Assembly: GCF_020831925.1 (NCBI RefSeq)
Contig: NZ_JAFIFQ010000007.1
Span: 30,264 to 94,263, forward strand
Direction: 5' to 3'
DNA length: 64,000 bases
From: Alkalimonas sp.
GTDB taxonomy: Bacteria > Pseudomonadota > Gammaproteobacteria > Enterobacterales > Alteromonadaceae
The notes under the pieces are model-generated. The model did not search any database. It saw only the letters and a list, made by a program, of their open reading frames with translations, and was not told the origin of the DNA. The position numbers and the translations under genes were made by a program. Of the stretch, positions 43,972 through 53,589 are shown one piece after another. The stretch's first letter is position 1; each line of letters begins with the position of its first letter.

Positions 43972-45231
43972 ATGTGGCTTGAACTTTCTGTTGTCAGCTA
44001 CCACCGTTTATCACCCCGTTTAAAGACAGTGATGCGATTTGAGGCCAGTGGTGGCACTATCGGGCGTTCCGAACAAGCAAACTGGCAACTTGCTGATCCT
44101 GAGCGAATCGTTTCGGGAATGCATGCTGTTGTGGCTTCTGACGGCCAGGGTTTTTACATTGAAGATCTTTCAACCAATGGCCTCTTTATCAATAGCTCCT
44201 CTGATTTGATTGGCAAGGGCAATCGACGCTATTTAAAGCAGGATGACACTTTAATCCTTGGGGATTACGAGCTGCAGGTCAGTGCAATGGAGCTGCGGCA
44301 GACCGTCGACACTACAGTTACAGGGAGTCATGTCTGGCATCAGGAGTCGGTTGGGGCTGCAGCATCAATACTCACCGCGCCTGAACACCGGGCTGATTTT
44401 CATGGGGTAATGCTTCCGGATGTTGATGCATTGGCTGTAAGTGCTTCGGACGATGGTATGGATTCCCAATTAGATGATTTCTTTCATGTCCAGCCACTGA
44501 TCCCGGATGATTGGTCCACTGATATCGAGCATCAGCATGGTCAGGATGAGCAGAGTTCTGAACTGGCATTTTCGGCTTGCGGCTTGCAGATGGATGCTAC
44601 TGCCTCCTCTTCACAGAAAGCTGATGATTCATTCAGTGTATCGGAACAGAAAAAAATACAGGCTTTTATGAGTGGTTTGCAATTGACCGCTGAGCAAATG
44701 ACGCTTTTGAATAAATCAGAGCAAAGTTGGCAACAACTCGGTGAGGCTTTACGTGCCTCACTCGATGGTTTAATGGCGATGATGCGTGCGCGTTCAAAAA
44801 TAAAAAACACATTACGTGTGAACCAAACAACCTTTCAAGCACGGGAAAATAATCCACTCAAGTTCTCTGCAAGCTTTGAGGATGTTTTCCACACTTTGTT
44901 TGCGAACAGCAATACAGGTTTCTTAACACCAAAACAGTCGGTGTTATCAGCCTTCCAGGATATTAATAAACATGAACAAGCTATGGTCGCTGCAAGCCGC
45001 GCCTCCACAGAGGCCTTGTTGAACAGGCTATCTCCAGAGGCCATTCGCCGCAAAGATGTCGGCAGTGGCGTCTTGGATAAAATCAGCAGTTTGCATGTTA
45101 AAGCCCGGTATTGGGCGATATATGAGCTGTACCATCAGGAATTGATTGAGCAACTGAACAAAAACTCACAAAGAGGTTTTAGTGATGACTTTATTGATGC
45201 CTATGAGCAATCGATCAAATCCGTTGAGTAA
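43972..45231 (+). CDS. tagH: T6SS FHA-domain protein TagH (Fha)
   Basis: A 419-aa protein with an N-terminal phosphothreonine-binding FHA domain (~1-105: GGTIGRSEQANWQLADPERI, SGMHAVV, DLSTNGLFIN) and the T6SS-specific C-terminal domain (ENNPLKFSASFEDVFHTLFA ... FQDINKHEQAMVAASRASTE). The middle is a variable linker. By analogy with Fha1 it would be phosphorylated by the kinase and dephosphorylated by PppA to switch assembly. It is the first gene of the long operon. Confidence 0.9.
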   Translation: MWLELSVVSYHRLSPRLKTVMRFEASGGTIGRSEQANWQLADPERIVSGMHAVVASDGQGFYIEDLSTNGLFINSSSDLIGKGNRRYLKQDDTLILGDYELQVSAMELRQTVDTTVTGSHVWHQESVGAAASILTAPEHRADFHGVMLPDVDALAVSASDDGMDSQLDDFFHVQPLIPDDWSTDIEHQHGQDEQSSELAFSACGLQMDATASSSQKADDSFSVSEQKKIQAFMSGLQLTAEQMTLLNKSEQSWQQLGEALRASLDGLMAMMRARSKIKNTLRVNQTTFQARENNPLKFSASFEDVFHTLFANSNTGFLTPKQSVLSAFQDINKHEQAMVAASRASTEALLNRLSPEAIRRKDVGSGVLDKISSLHVKARYWAIYELYHQELIEQLNKNSQRGFSDDFIDAYEQSIKSVE

Positions 45232-45249
45232 CTTAGTGAGGATGTGTTT

Positions 45250-45735
45250 ATGAAAGTCTTAAGTCGTGGCATAGCTGTACTGATAGCACTGCTGTTTTTG
45301 TCATCCTGCCAAGTGATGTATTCAACCTTTCCACCTTCAACAACACTGCACTTCAGAGTTGCTGATGATTTAAACCCAGACCAAAACGAACGACCTTCTC
45401 CCGTTATTGTAAAAGTTTATGAGTTGGCGTCTAAAACAGTATTTGAGAATCAGGATTTTTTTGCCCTGTATGACGATCCCGCGGCTGTATTGAGAACCGA
45501 TTTATTAAAAAAGGATGAGTTTGTGTTCGAGCCAGGGCAGGTTAGTCAATCCAGGATGGAGCTGCATCCTGCGACCAAGGCTGTAGGCGTCATTGTTGCT
45601 TATCGTGATATTGAAAATGCGCGCTGGCGTGCGGTTGTCGATGTAAAACCAACCGGCTACGACAATAGATACGTCTTTATCGAGTCACTGGCGGTCTATA
45701 TCCGCGAACATGATACTGCAAGACGGCAGCGCTGA
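45250..45735 (+). CDS. tssJ: T6SS outer-membrane lipoprotein TssJ
   Basis: A 161-aa lipoprotein with signal MKVLSRGIAVLIALLFLSSC (lipobox LSSC). The body shows the TssJ beta-sandwich pattern: LHFRVADDLNPD, SPVIVKVYELASKTVFENQDFFALY and ATKAVGVIVAYRDIENARWRAVV. It binds the periplasmic end of TssM to form the membrane complex. ATG 45250 has GAGGA ~8 nt upstream; the GTG at 45244 is not required. Confidence 0.93.
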   Translation: MKVLSRGIAVLIALLFLSSCQVMYSTFPPSTTLHFRVADDLNPDQNERPSPVIVKVYELASKTVFENQDFFALYDDPAAVLRTDLLKKDEFVFEPGQVSQSRMELHPATKAVGVIVAYRDIENARWRAVVDVKPTGYDNRYVFIESLAVYIREHDTARRQR

Positions 45736-45757
45736 AGCGAATCTATAGGATAACGAT

Positions 45758-47086
45758 ATGAGTCAGTTAAATCGCGTTGCCTGGTTAGAAGGGATCTTCT
45801 TACGGCCACAGCACTTTCAACAACAAGAACGCTATCTAAACCATCGGCTGCAGCGCAGCTGTGAACTCTTGACTCCCCATGGCTGGGGGCTTTCGGCTAT
45901 TGATATTGATCAAAATAAATTGCGCTTTGGTCAATTTGCGGTCAATTCGTTGGATGCCATTTTACCTGATGGGTATTTACTCGAGTTGCCGTTGGTGGAG
46001 CCAGCTCCTGAGCCAATTGAAATACCAAAAGCCTGCCGTGATGAATTGGTGTACCTGTGTATTGCCATGGATAAGAGCTCGGGTCGAAATATTGCTGAGC
46101 ATGGTAGCGCTGATATTACTCGCTTTGCTTACTTTGATGCAGATGTGATGGACTCGACTCAGGATGATCTTGCTGTCGAAACCATTCAGCTCGCTCAGGT
46201 GCGTAGTTTTTTAAAGCGCGAGAGCCAGGAAAGGGGAGGCTTTATCAGCATTCCTTTGGCAAAGATTAAAGAGGTTGCAGAGGAAGGTGAGATTAAGCTG
46301 GACACAAAATACATTCCTCCGATGCTTAACATACAGAAAAACAATGTGTTATGCAGCTTTCTGGACGAGGTGCTTGGCATGCTTAAACAGCGGGCAGATG
46401 CCTTAGCGCTTAGGATTGGCAAAGGGCAGGGAACTGCCAACTCGATTGCTGACTTTCTGATGTTACAAATGCTTAATCGCTATGAGCCAGAGCTGCGGCA
46501 TTTGCAACAAAACACCGCAACCCATCCTGAGACCTTGTATCGCTCTATCGTGGCTTTAGCCGGCGAACTGGCTACCTTTACCACCAAAGAAAAGCGTGCT
46601 CAGTCTTTTCCCGCTTATCAGCATCAGGATCTAACAACGGTTTTTGGTAATTTATTGGTCTTACTGAATCAGACATTGAGTGTGGTACTGGAGCAAACGG
46701 CACAGGCATTGCCACTTAAGATGGGTAAATTTGGCATCATGGTCTCAGCGCTGACAGATAAAGGCATTTTGGATAGTGCCCAGTTTATTGTGGCCATTGC
46801 TGCCGATGTTCCTACCGAAGACATCCGAAAGCACCTACCAGCAAGAATAAAAATTGGTCCGGTAGAACACATCCGTGAATTGGTGAATAACCAGTTGTCT
46901 GGTATTGCGGTAACAGGTTTACCTGTAGCTCCGAGGCAAGTTCCTTATCATGCGGGATACCACTACTTCCAGTTAGAAAAAAATAGCATTTACTGGGAAA
47001 AACTAGCGAGCAGTGGTGGGCTTGCGCTTCACATTTCCGGTAATTATCCAGGACTAAAAGTAGAACTTTGGGCTATTAAGTCATAG
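45758..47086 (+). CDS. tssK: T6SS baseplate protein TssK
   Basis: A 442-aa cytoplasmic protein starting with the conserved VAWLEGIFLRPQHFQQQERYLNH. Further family segments are FADLMLLQMLNRYEPELRHL-like SIADFLMLQMLNRYEPELRH and YHYFQLEKNSIYWEKLASSGG at the C-terminal head. TssK trimers join the baseplate to the TssL/TssM membrane complex. It lies between tssJ and tssL in the order usual for JKLM blocks. Confidence 0.95.
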   Translation: MSQLNRVAWLEGIFLRPQHFQQQERYLNHRLQRSCELLTPHGWGLSAIDIDQNKLRFGQFAVNSLDAILPDGYLLELPLVEPAPEPIEIPKACRDELVYLCIAMDKSSGRNIAEHGSADITRFAYFDADVMDSTQDDLAVETIQLAQVRSFLKRESQERGGFISIPLAKIKEVAEEGEIKLDTKYIPPMLNIQKNNVLCSFLDEVLGMLKQRADALALRIGKGQGTANSIADFLMLQMLNRYEPELRHLQQNTATHPETLYRSIVALAGELATFTTKEKRAQSFPAYQHQDLTTVFGNLLVLLNQTLSVVLEQTAQALPLKMGKFGIMVSALTDKGILDSAQFIVAIAADVPTEDIRKHLPARIKIGPVEHIRELVNNQLSGIAVTGLPVAPRQVPYHAGYHYFQLEKNSIYWEKLASSGGLALHISGNYPGLKVELWAIKS

Positions 47087-47115
47087 TCAGCGCAGATACA
47101 ACAGGAAGATTAGTT

Positions 47116-48438
47116 ATGACGGATCGTACAGTCCTCAAACCAAGGCCCGGTGGGCGAAAACCAGCCAAAGAGAGTACGGAGCATCGTGCCGAAGCTGCCG
47201 CTGTTAACTCTGACAGAACGGTACTGGCAGCGGTCAGCCCATCTCAGCAAACAAACAAGCCACGACAACAGTCGCTGTTGATCAGTGATAACCCACTGAT
47301 CGAAGAAGCTGGTGACTTGTTTTCCTTGATTGAGCCTATTCGAAGTACAGCCTCTCATCCTGATGTGATGGGTTTAAAAGGGCATTGCATAGAACTTATT
47401 GAGCACTACGAACAGCGTTTAAGAATACGCGGTGTTGAAAGTGATTCCATTCGTAATGCTCGTTACTGCCTGTGTTCCTTTATTGATGAGGCTGTTTTGA
47501 ATACCAGTTGGGGCAGTGAAAGCGACTGGGCAGCTTACAGCTTGTTGTCGAATTTCTATCAGGAAACCTTTGGTGGGGAATACTTTTTTACATTGTTGGA
47601 CAGTGCTTTAGCCGATCCGAAAGCTCATCTTCAACTGATTGAGTTGATGTATCTCTGCTTGTCATTCGGCTTTGTAGGAAAGATGAGGGTCGCTGAACAA
47701 GGTTATCAGCAACTGAGTGCAATTCGCGATCGCGTGTATAAAGTCATTAAAGCTGAACGCGGCGAACCACCGCGCGAACTGACCCCGGATTGGCGCTCAT
47801 CGGTTCTTGCGGTTGAGTCTGGACAAAAAAATTTCCCGTTATGGGTGATTTGCTCGGTAGCAGCCGCTTTTCTGTTGTGTGGTTATATGTACCTGAGCTA
47901 TTTGATTAATGAACGCTCTGATCAGGTCAACAGAGCCTTGGTCACCCTCGTTCAGTTACCAGAGCAAGTTGATACTGTAACCAGAGCAAACAGCAAGGTG
48001 TCTCAGGAAACAAGACGCTTATCTCTGCTACTGCAAACCGAGATTAACCGCAACCTATTAGAGGTGATAGAGCTTTCAGACCGGGTGCGGATCCGCGTCG
48101 GTAACGATCAGTTGTTTTCATCCGGTAGCACCAATATTACCGAAGGCTTCCTACCGGTCGTTCATAAAATCGCCAGATCATTGGAAGGGTCGGATGGCCG
48201 TATTTTGGTGAACGGGTACACCGATGATTTGCCAATTTTTTCTACGCGCTACCCCTCGAACTGGCATTTATCGTTAGCGAGAGCGAACTCGATGGCAGAC
48301 GCTTTAGCTGCTGGAGCAGATTTGCATGGTCGTTTATGGCCTGAAGGGCGTGGCGAGGTAGACCCATTAGTACCTAATGACTCAGTAGAGAACCGGGCGC
48401 GTAACCGTCGGGTTGAAATCGATTTATTACCAAACTAA
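47116..48438 (+). CDS. tssL: T6SS inner-membrane protein TssL with OmpA-like domain
   Basis: A 440-aa protein. A disordered, Thr-rich N-terminus (1-60) precedes the DotU cytoplasmic domain (~65-220: RYCLCSFIDEAVLNTSWGSE, FFTLLDSALADPKAHLQLIE). A single membrane helix (FPLWVICSVAAAFLLCGYMY) follows, then a periplasmic OmpA-family peptidoglycan-binding domain (ILVNGYTDDLPIF ... NRARNRRVEIDLL). The extended form anchors the complex to the wall without a separate TagL. The early motif DRTVLKPR, repeated as DRTVLAAV, could be a phospho-threonine target of the kinase; this is inference. Confidence 0.93.
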   Translation: MTDRTVLKPRPGGRKPAKESTEHRAEAAAVNSDRTVLAAVSPSQQTNKPRQQSLLISDNPLIEEAGDLFSLIEPIRSTASHPDVMGLKGHCIELIEHYEQRLRIRGVESDSIRNARYCLCSFIDEAVLNTSWGSESDWAAYSLLSNFYQETFGGEYFFTLLDSALADPKAHLQLIELMYLCLSFGFVGKMRVAEQGYQQLSAIRDRVYKVIKAERGEPPRELTPDWRSSVLAVESGQKNFPLWVICSVAAAFLLCGYMYLSYLINERSDQVNRALVTLVQLPEQVDTVTRANSKVSQETRRLSLLLQTEINRNLLEVIELSDRVRIRVGNDQLFSSGSTNITEGFLPVVHKIARSLEGSDGRILVNGYTDDLPIFSTRYPSNWHLSLARANSMADALAAGADLHGRLWPEGRGEVDPLVPNDSVENRARNRRVEIDLLPN

Positions 48439-48458
48439 GCAGGAAAGGAAGCCTTATT

Positions 48459-51400
48459 ATGCGTTTAAGTAGGTTTTGGCATACATTGGTGCGTATCGGC
48501 CGAAAGGGCTGGTTTATCACACTGTTGGGTTTGGCAGCGGTTGTTTTGTTGATATGGTTTGGAGGCCCGATGGTAGCTATTGCCGGCTATGAACCGCTGG
48601 CATCCGTCAGTGCACGAATCATTACCCTGTTAGTGTTGATCATTTGTTGGGGAGCTTGGTATTACATTCGCAAGATCCGTGAACGGCATACCCATCATCA
48701 GGCAGTCGAAGAGCTGCTTAATAATGAGCTGGGTGAACAGCAAAGCTCGGTAGCGCAACATGACATTGCAGTGTTGCGTGAGCGTATCCAAAAAGCACTG
48801 GATATTTTGAAGCATGCCAGTTTTGGCCAAAATAAAGACATCTACCACTTACCGTGGTACATGTTGATAGGCCCTCCGGGCTCGGGCAAAACAACCACTT
48901 TACATAACTCTGGCCTTGAGTTTCCGCTTCGTGAGCAAATGGGAATTGACTCCATTGAAGGCATTGGTGGTACCCGTCAATGCGACTGGTGGTTCACCAA
49001 TAAAGCAGTGTTCATTGATACCGCAGGCCGATACACAACGCAGGATAGTCACAATCAGCAAGATGCCGGTGCCTGGAAAGGTTTTCTTGGCTTGCTAAGA
49101 AAGTATCGTCCTAAACGCCCTATAAACGGCGTTATTGTCTTTGCCAGCCTTTCCGAGCTCCTTAAGCAAACGAGAACAGAACGCAACTTGCATGCCAGAG
49201 CAATTAAGCAGCGAATTCAGGAGCTGCAAAATCAACTTGGTATGACATTCCCGGTCTATGTGCTGTTGACCAAAGCAGATCTGATTGCTGGTTTTTCAGA
49301 GTTTTTTGACGATCTGTCTGCAGAAGAGACCGAGCAGGTATGGGGCATGACGTTCCATCCAGAGCAATCTTCCAGTGAGCAGGGCGAGATAGCACTCTTT
49401 AATAAAGAGTTTCACACCATGCTAAAACGTTTACAGATGCGATTGTTTAATCGCCTGCAATACGAGCATGGTGTCGAAAATCGCAGTGCAATTTTTGAAT
49501 TCCCGCGCCAGCTTCGCAGTGCACAAAGTGCAGCCGATGATTTCCTCAAAGAAATATTTTCACCCAACCCGTTCGAAAAGCCCATTATGTTACGGGGCAT
49601 CTATGTGGTTAGCGCAACGCAGCAAGGCATCCCTATTGATCAGATAAGCCCACAGCTCAGCCATGACCTGCAGCTGGCAGAATTGCCTAAGCGCCAACTG
49701 ACTGGTGAAGGCAAGGGCTTTTTCATTAAGAAGCTGTTTGAAAGTATCATTGTTCCGGAAAGAGAGCTGGCTTCCGTAAATTTAAGACACCACACCAAAG
49801 TTAAGTGGTTGCGCCATGGCGTGCTTGCAGTAACAGCCCTCAGTACGGTGCTGTTATCAACCTTATGGCTAAAAAGTTACCAGTGGAATCTGGGGCTGGT
49901 TGCACAGGTCACGGATGCAGTGAATCAATATCAGGCTAGCGGTGCTTCTCAGCAAAGTGTATCTGACGATCTTTATGCACTGAATGAGCGCCTGCAAGTT
50001 CTTCGGGCTTTACCTGCAGGCTATGACGGTCGTTTACCGGAAGGTGGACCAAAGGATATGGGGCTCTATCAGGGTGGGAAGTTAGGACAGTCAGCTCGCA
50101 GAGCCTATCAGAATGCTTTGGTTGCAGATTTTGGTCCATTTCTTACCAAAGCCCTGGCCGATGAAATGCAATCGAACGCACAACATCGGGATTATTTATA
50201 TGAAACATTACGCAGTTATTTAATGCTCTTTAAACCAGCTCACTTTGATGCGGAGCATATTCAGGAGTGGTTCCGCTTGTACTTGAGTCGTCAGTTAAGT
50301 TCAGAGTTGCATGCTGAATTGCGCCTCAGTCTCGAGCTTCATCTGCAAGCCTATTTGCAAGGGGGAGTCAGCGGCCTGACTTATGACAGCGTTCTGGTGA
50401 GCCAGGTACGAGAAGATCTGATGAATGTACCTTTGGCGGAAAGAGCCTATCAACGCATCAAAACTGAGTTGCTGCAAAGTCATATTCCGGACTTCACGCT
50501 CGCTGATGTTTTGGGCTCAGATAGCTTGCGTGTAGTTACACGAAAAAGCGGCCAGTCTCTTCAGCAAGGCATCCCGGGGTTATTCACTTATCAGGGTTTT
50601 CACGGTTTGTTCAACGTACAGAAAAACCGGATTATCCGCCAGCTGATGGAGGATAGTTGGGTCTATGGTGAAGATGAAACTATCAATGCCCGGCAAGTAG
50701 ACAGTGCGCTTACTACCATGGTGAATCAAAAGTATTACCAGGATTACATCCAGTATTGGCAGGCATTGATCCAGGACATCAGCATCGTTTCGTTCGATAC
50801 TCTAGAGCATGGTTTGTTTGTCACACGAACCTTGAGTGGACATGAACAACCCATACAGCGCATCATTCAAGCGGTTCAAAGTCAGGTGCAACTGACTGAT
50901 CAGCCGGACTCTGAAGAAATACAACTTGCTGCCGATGTCGCCGGACGCGTTGCTCGAACTCAATTCTCATCGCAGTACAGTCGCATGAGTCGGCTATTAC
51001 CAGATGAGCTGCCAAGTCTAAGCAGTAAGTTACCAGGCCAGGAAGTAGAAACCGCATTTTCTTCGCTGCTGACGATTAAAGCAGAGCACTTTGACCATAT
51101 GGCAAATGTTTTGCGTTCCAACCATGAATTTTTGGAGCAGCTGTATCAACCTGGCAATATGGCTCGTCAGGCTTACATGAACCGATTGCAAAATCGAGAC
51201 AGTAATCAGATGAATCTGACCTTGCGCAGATTGCGTGAAGATATCCCAGCGCCATTTAGTGACTGGGTCAGTCAGATCTATTCTGGTAGCTCAGTTTTGA
51301 TTGCAGAAGGCAGTAAACAGCATATCAATGAAGCATGGCGGGGTACTGTTCTGACTGAGTTTAATCGCTCTATTGCGAACAGGTATCCGATCAATCGAGC

Positions 51401-52010
51401 AAGCTCAGAAGAAATAAAAATCAGGGACTTCGAACGTTTTTTTGGCTACGGTGGTACGCTTGATGAGTTCTTCAATGAGTACCTACGTCCGTTCGTTAAT
51501 ATGCAGCGAGCTGAATGGAGTTTTAAACAAGATATTGGCATTAATCCATCTGTGCTCCGTACTTTCCAGCGAGCTCATCGCATACGACAGGCTTTCTTTG
51601 ATGAGGGCAGTCAGAGCATGAGTGTTGGATTTAATCTACGCCCCATTTTCCTGGATCAACACATTACCCATTTGTTGCTGGAAATCGATGGCCAGTCGTT
51701 GTCTTACCGTCATGGGCCACCACGGAACCAGCATTTCGAATGGCCCGGAGACCGAAATCGCCAACAAACCCGTTTGGTATTTACACCAGCAAACTCTGGT
51801 CTGCCAGCGAGCCGAAGAATTGAAGGAGAATGGTCCTGGTTCCGGTTCTTAGATGAACAAAGCAGACTACGCCCGGAAACCAGACAAGATGGTTTGTTGT
51901 ATGTGTCAGAGCAAAGCAATAAAGCGCAGATCCAGATACTGCCAGACTCAGTGAATAACCCATTTTGGAACAGTGATCTGGAGGGATTCCGTTGTCCAGT
52001 GAATTTATAA
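48459..52010 (+). CDS. tssM: T6SS inner-membrane protein TssM (IcmF)
   Basis: An 1183-aa core membrane-complex protein. Two helices (~19-35 and 51-70) precede a cytoplasmic NTPase domain with Walker A GPPGSGKT (138-145) and VFIDTAGRYTTQD (Walker B region). A third helix lies near 450-470 (HGVLAVTALSTVLLSTLWL). The remaining ~700 residues are periplasmic and end with the TssJ-binding beta domain (WSWFRFLDEQSRLRP). All domains are full length and the Walker A is intact. It overlaps tagF by 19 nt. Confidence 0.95.
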   Translation: MRLSRFWHTLVRIGRKGWFITLLGLAAVVLLIWFGGPMVAIAGYEPLASVSARIITLLVLIICWGAWYYIRKIRERHTHHQAVEELLNNELGEQQSSVAQHDIAVLRERIQKALDILKHASFGQNKDIYHLPWYMLIGPPGSGKTTTLHNSGLEFPLREQMGIDSIEGIGGTRQCDWWFTNKAVFIDTAGRYTTQDSHNQQDAGAWKGFLGLLRKYRPKRPINGVIVFASLSELLKQTRTERNLHARAIKQRIQELQNQLGMTFPVYVLLTKADLIAGFSEFFDDLSAEETEQVWGMTFHPEQSSSEQGEIALFNKEFHTMLKRLQMRLFNRLQYEHGVENRSAIFEFPRQLRSAQSAADDFLKEIFSPNPFEKPIMLRGIYVVSATQQGIPIDQISPQLSHDLQLAELPKRQLTGEGKGFFIKKLFESIIVPERELASVNLRHHTKVKWLRHGVLAVTALSTVLLSTLWLKSYQWNLGLVAQVTDAVNQYQASGASQQSVSDDLYALNERLQVLRALPAGYDGRLPEGGPKDMGLYQGGKLGQSARRAYQNALVADFGPFLTKALADEMQSNAQHRDYLYETLRSYLMLFKPAHFDAEHIQEWFRLYLSRQLSSELHAELRLSLELHLQAYLQGGVSGLTYDSVLVSQVREDLMNVPLAERAYQRIKTELLQSHIPDFTLADVLGSDSLRVVTRKSGQSLQQGIPGLFTYQGFHGLFNVQKNRIIRQLMEDSWVYGEDETINARQVDSALTTMVNQKYYQDYIQYWQALIQDISIVSFDTLEHGLFVTRTLSGHEQPIQRIIQAVQSQVQLTDQPDSEEIQLAADVAGRVARTQFSSQYSRMSRLLPDELPSLSSKLPGQEVETAFSSLLTIKAEHFDHMANVLRSNHEFLEQLYQPGNMARQAYMNRLQNRDSNQMNLTLRRLREDIPAPFSDWVSQIYSGSSVLIAEGSKQHINEAWRGTVLTEFNRSIANRYPINRASSEEIKIRDFERFFGYGGTLDEFFNEYLRPFVNMQRAEWSFKQDIGINPSVLRTFQRAHRIRQAFFDEGSQSMSVGFNLRPIFLDQHITHLLLEIDGQSLSYRHGPPRNQHFEWPGDRNRQQTRLVFTPANSGLPASRRIEGEWSWFRFLDEQSRLRPETRQDGLLYVSEQSNKAQIQILPDSVNNPFWNSDLEGFRCPVNL

Positions 52011-52723
52011 AACCGGGTGCAGGCTTCTGCGGCAAGGTGCCCGTGTTAGGTGACTTTTTGCAAGAGGGCATGAGCATTGAGTTCAATGATTGCTGGAATG
52101 AGTGGCTGCGTGCCGCTCTGGCGGTCAGCAAAGAACAGCTAGGAGCCAGTTGGCTCGATTATTATCTCACCAGCCCGGTATGGCATTTTTCTTTATCCGC
52201 TGGGTGCTGTGGACCCGAGCCTGTTATTGGCACCATGATACCGAGCATTGATAAAGTGGGACGACATTACCCATTGATTTTAGCCAAGCCAGTGCAACAG
52301 AGTCCCATTGTCTGCCGTATACAATCTGAATGGTGTCAGCAGTTTGAAGATTTCATTCTGCGGACTCTGGAAGATGATTTTAACTTTCAAAGTTGGCGTG
52401 CGGAACTGAGTAAATGTGCTTTTTCCTTACCGAATAGCACAGTGCCCCCTCACCATCTGGGTCATGCTGAGCAAAAAGGGAACTGGCTTTTGCACGGTGC
52501 TTTAGCGATGGATACTACAGCATTACTACACAGCCTACTGCGGCAGGAGTTTGGTCATTATTGCCTCTGGTGGACTGACGGCTCTGAGCATGTAGATGCG
52601 GTGTGTTTGATTTCGAAGGGAATGCCTCTGATTAGTCAGTATGCGTCTATGTTGGATGGACTTTGGGTTGAACGAGGCTGGCAAATCAAGCCATTGCATG
52701 CAACGAAGGAACAAAAACAATGA
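51992..52723 (+). CDS. tagF: T6SS-associated protein TagF
   Basis: A 243-aa protein with the TagF domain (GFCGKVPVLGDFLQEGM, SPVWHFSLSAGCCGPEPVIG, MIPSIDKVGRHYPLILAKP). In Pseudomonas TagF represses the T6SS post-translationally, and in some species it is fused with PppA; here the two are adjacent separate genes overlapping by 4 nt (ATGA). The start is a TTG at 51992 with GGAGGGA about 7 nt upstream, within the tssM end. Confidence 0.9.
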   Translation: MSSEFIKPGAGFCGKVPVLGDFLQEGMSIEFNDCWNEWLRAALAVSKEQLGASWLDYYLTSPVWHFSLSAGCCGPEPVIGTMIPSIDKVGRHYPLILAKPVQQSPIVCRIQSEWCQQFEDFILRTLEDDFNFQSWRAELSKCAFSLPNSTVPPHHLGHAEQKGNWLLHGALAMDTTALLHSLLRQEFGHYCLWWTDGSEHVDAVCLISKGMPLISQYASMLDGLWVERGWQIKPLHATKEQKQ

Positions 52724-53511
52724 TGTCAGTGACTTCTCATGGTCAAAGCCACAAAGGACTGGTTCGGCAACTGAATGAAGATGCGTGTTTGTTGCTACCT
52801 GAGCATGGTGTTTGGGTGGTAGCCGACGGGATGGGGGGGCATGCAGCCGGAGATGTTGCCAGTCAATTGGTAATTACCACAATTCACGAAGAAGTCGCTA
52901 AAACCGACGAACCTAAGCCCGAAACCATTTGTACTGCTTTGGAGCGTGCAAACGAGAGAGTTGTCGAGTATTGCCAGCAACATAATCAGGGCGAGTTAGG
53001 TGGTTCAACTGTTGTGGTTTTGTTGTTTTATCGTCAGCAATATCACGTATTCTGGCTTGGTGATAGTCGTTTGTATTTGCTGCGTAATAATGCGTTGCGG
53101 CAAATCACTAGAGATCATAGTCAGGTAAATGACATGATCGATCAAGGGATTATTGCAGCTGAAGAAGCTGAAACTCATGAGCTTGCCAATGTAATTACGC
53201 GTGCTGTTGGTGTCCAAGGACAGGTGAGTATTGCATCTTTGAGTGGCGATATTGAGCCAGGTGATATTTTTCTACTCTGCACCGATGGTCTGAACAAAGA
53301 GCTCTCCGATGCCGAGATACAGAGTTACCTGCACCATACGGATATTGAAGCAGCAAACAGAGCTTTGATTCATATGTCTTTGGTTGCGGGAGCAAGAGAT
53401 AATGTTACCTGCATACTCGTCAAAGTAAACAACCTTCATTCTCATTGTATAACTGATAACTATATTAGCTCGGAGTGTAATAAAACGGTTCCTGTATACC
53501 TCAAAAGGTAA
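52720..53511 (+). CDS. pppA: T6SS PP2C-type phosphatase PppA
   Basis: A 263-aa serine/threonine phosphatase. Metal-binding motifs are all present: VRQLNEDACL, VVADGMGGHAAGDVAS, FWLGDSRLYLL, ITRDHSQVN, LLCTDGLNKEL and ARDNVTCILVKV. It would reverse the kinase's phosphorylation of TagH or TssL. A ~25-residue C-terminal tail after the catalytic domain has no clear role. Two starts (ATG 52720 and 52723) are adjacent. An AT-rich 78-bp gap follows before tssA. Confidence 0.93.
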   Translation: MMSVTSHGQSHKGLVRQLNEDACLLLPEHGVWVVADGMGGHAAGDVASQLVITTIHEEVAKTDEPKPETICTALERANERVVEYCQQHNQGELGGSTVVVLLFYRQQYHVFWLGDSRLYLLRNNALRQITRDHSQVNDMIDQGIIAAEEAETHELANVITRAVGVQGQVSIASLSGDIEPGDIFLLCTDGLNKELSDAEIQSYLHHTDIEAANRALIHMSLVAGARDNVTCILVKVNNLHSHCITDNYISSECNKTVPVYLKR

Positions 53512-53589
53512 ATTATAGTTAATTAGATATTTTAAAATGAGCCTGCATGGAGTATATTTGTGTCCATAGTCATGCCATTGTGAACTTTG

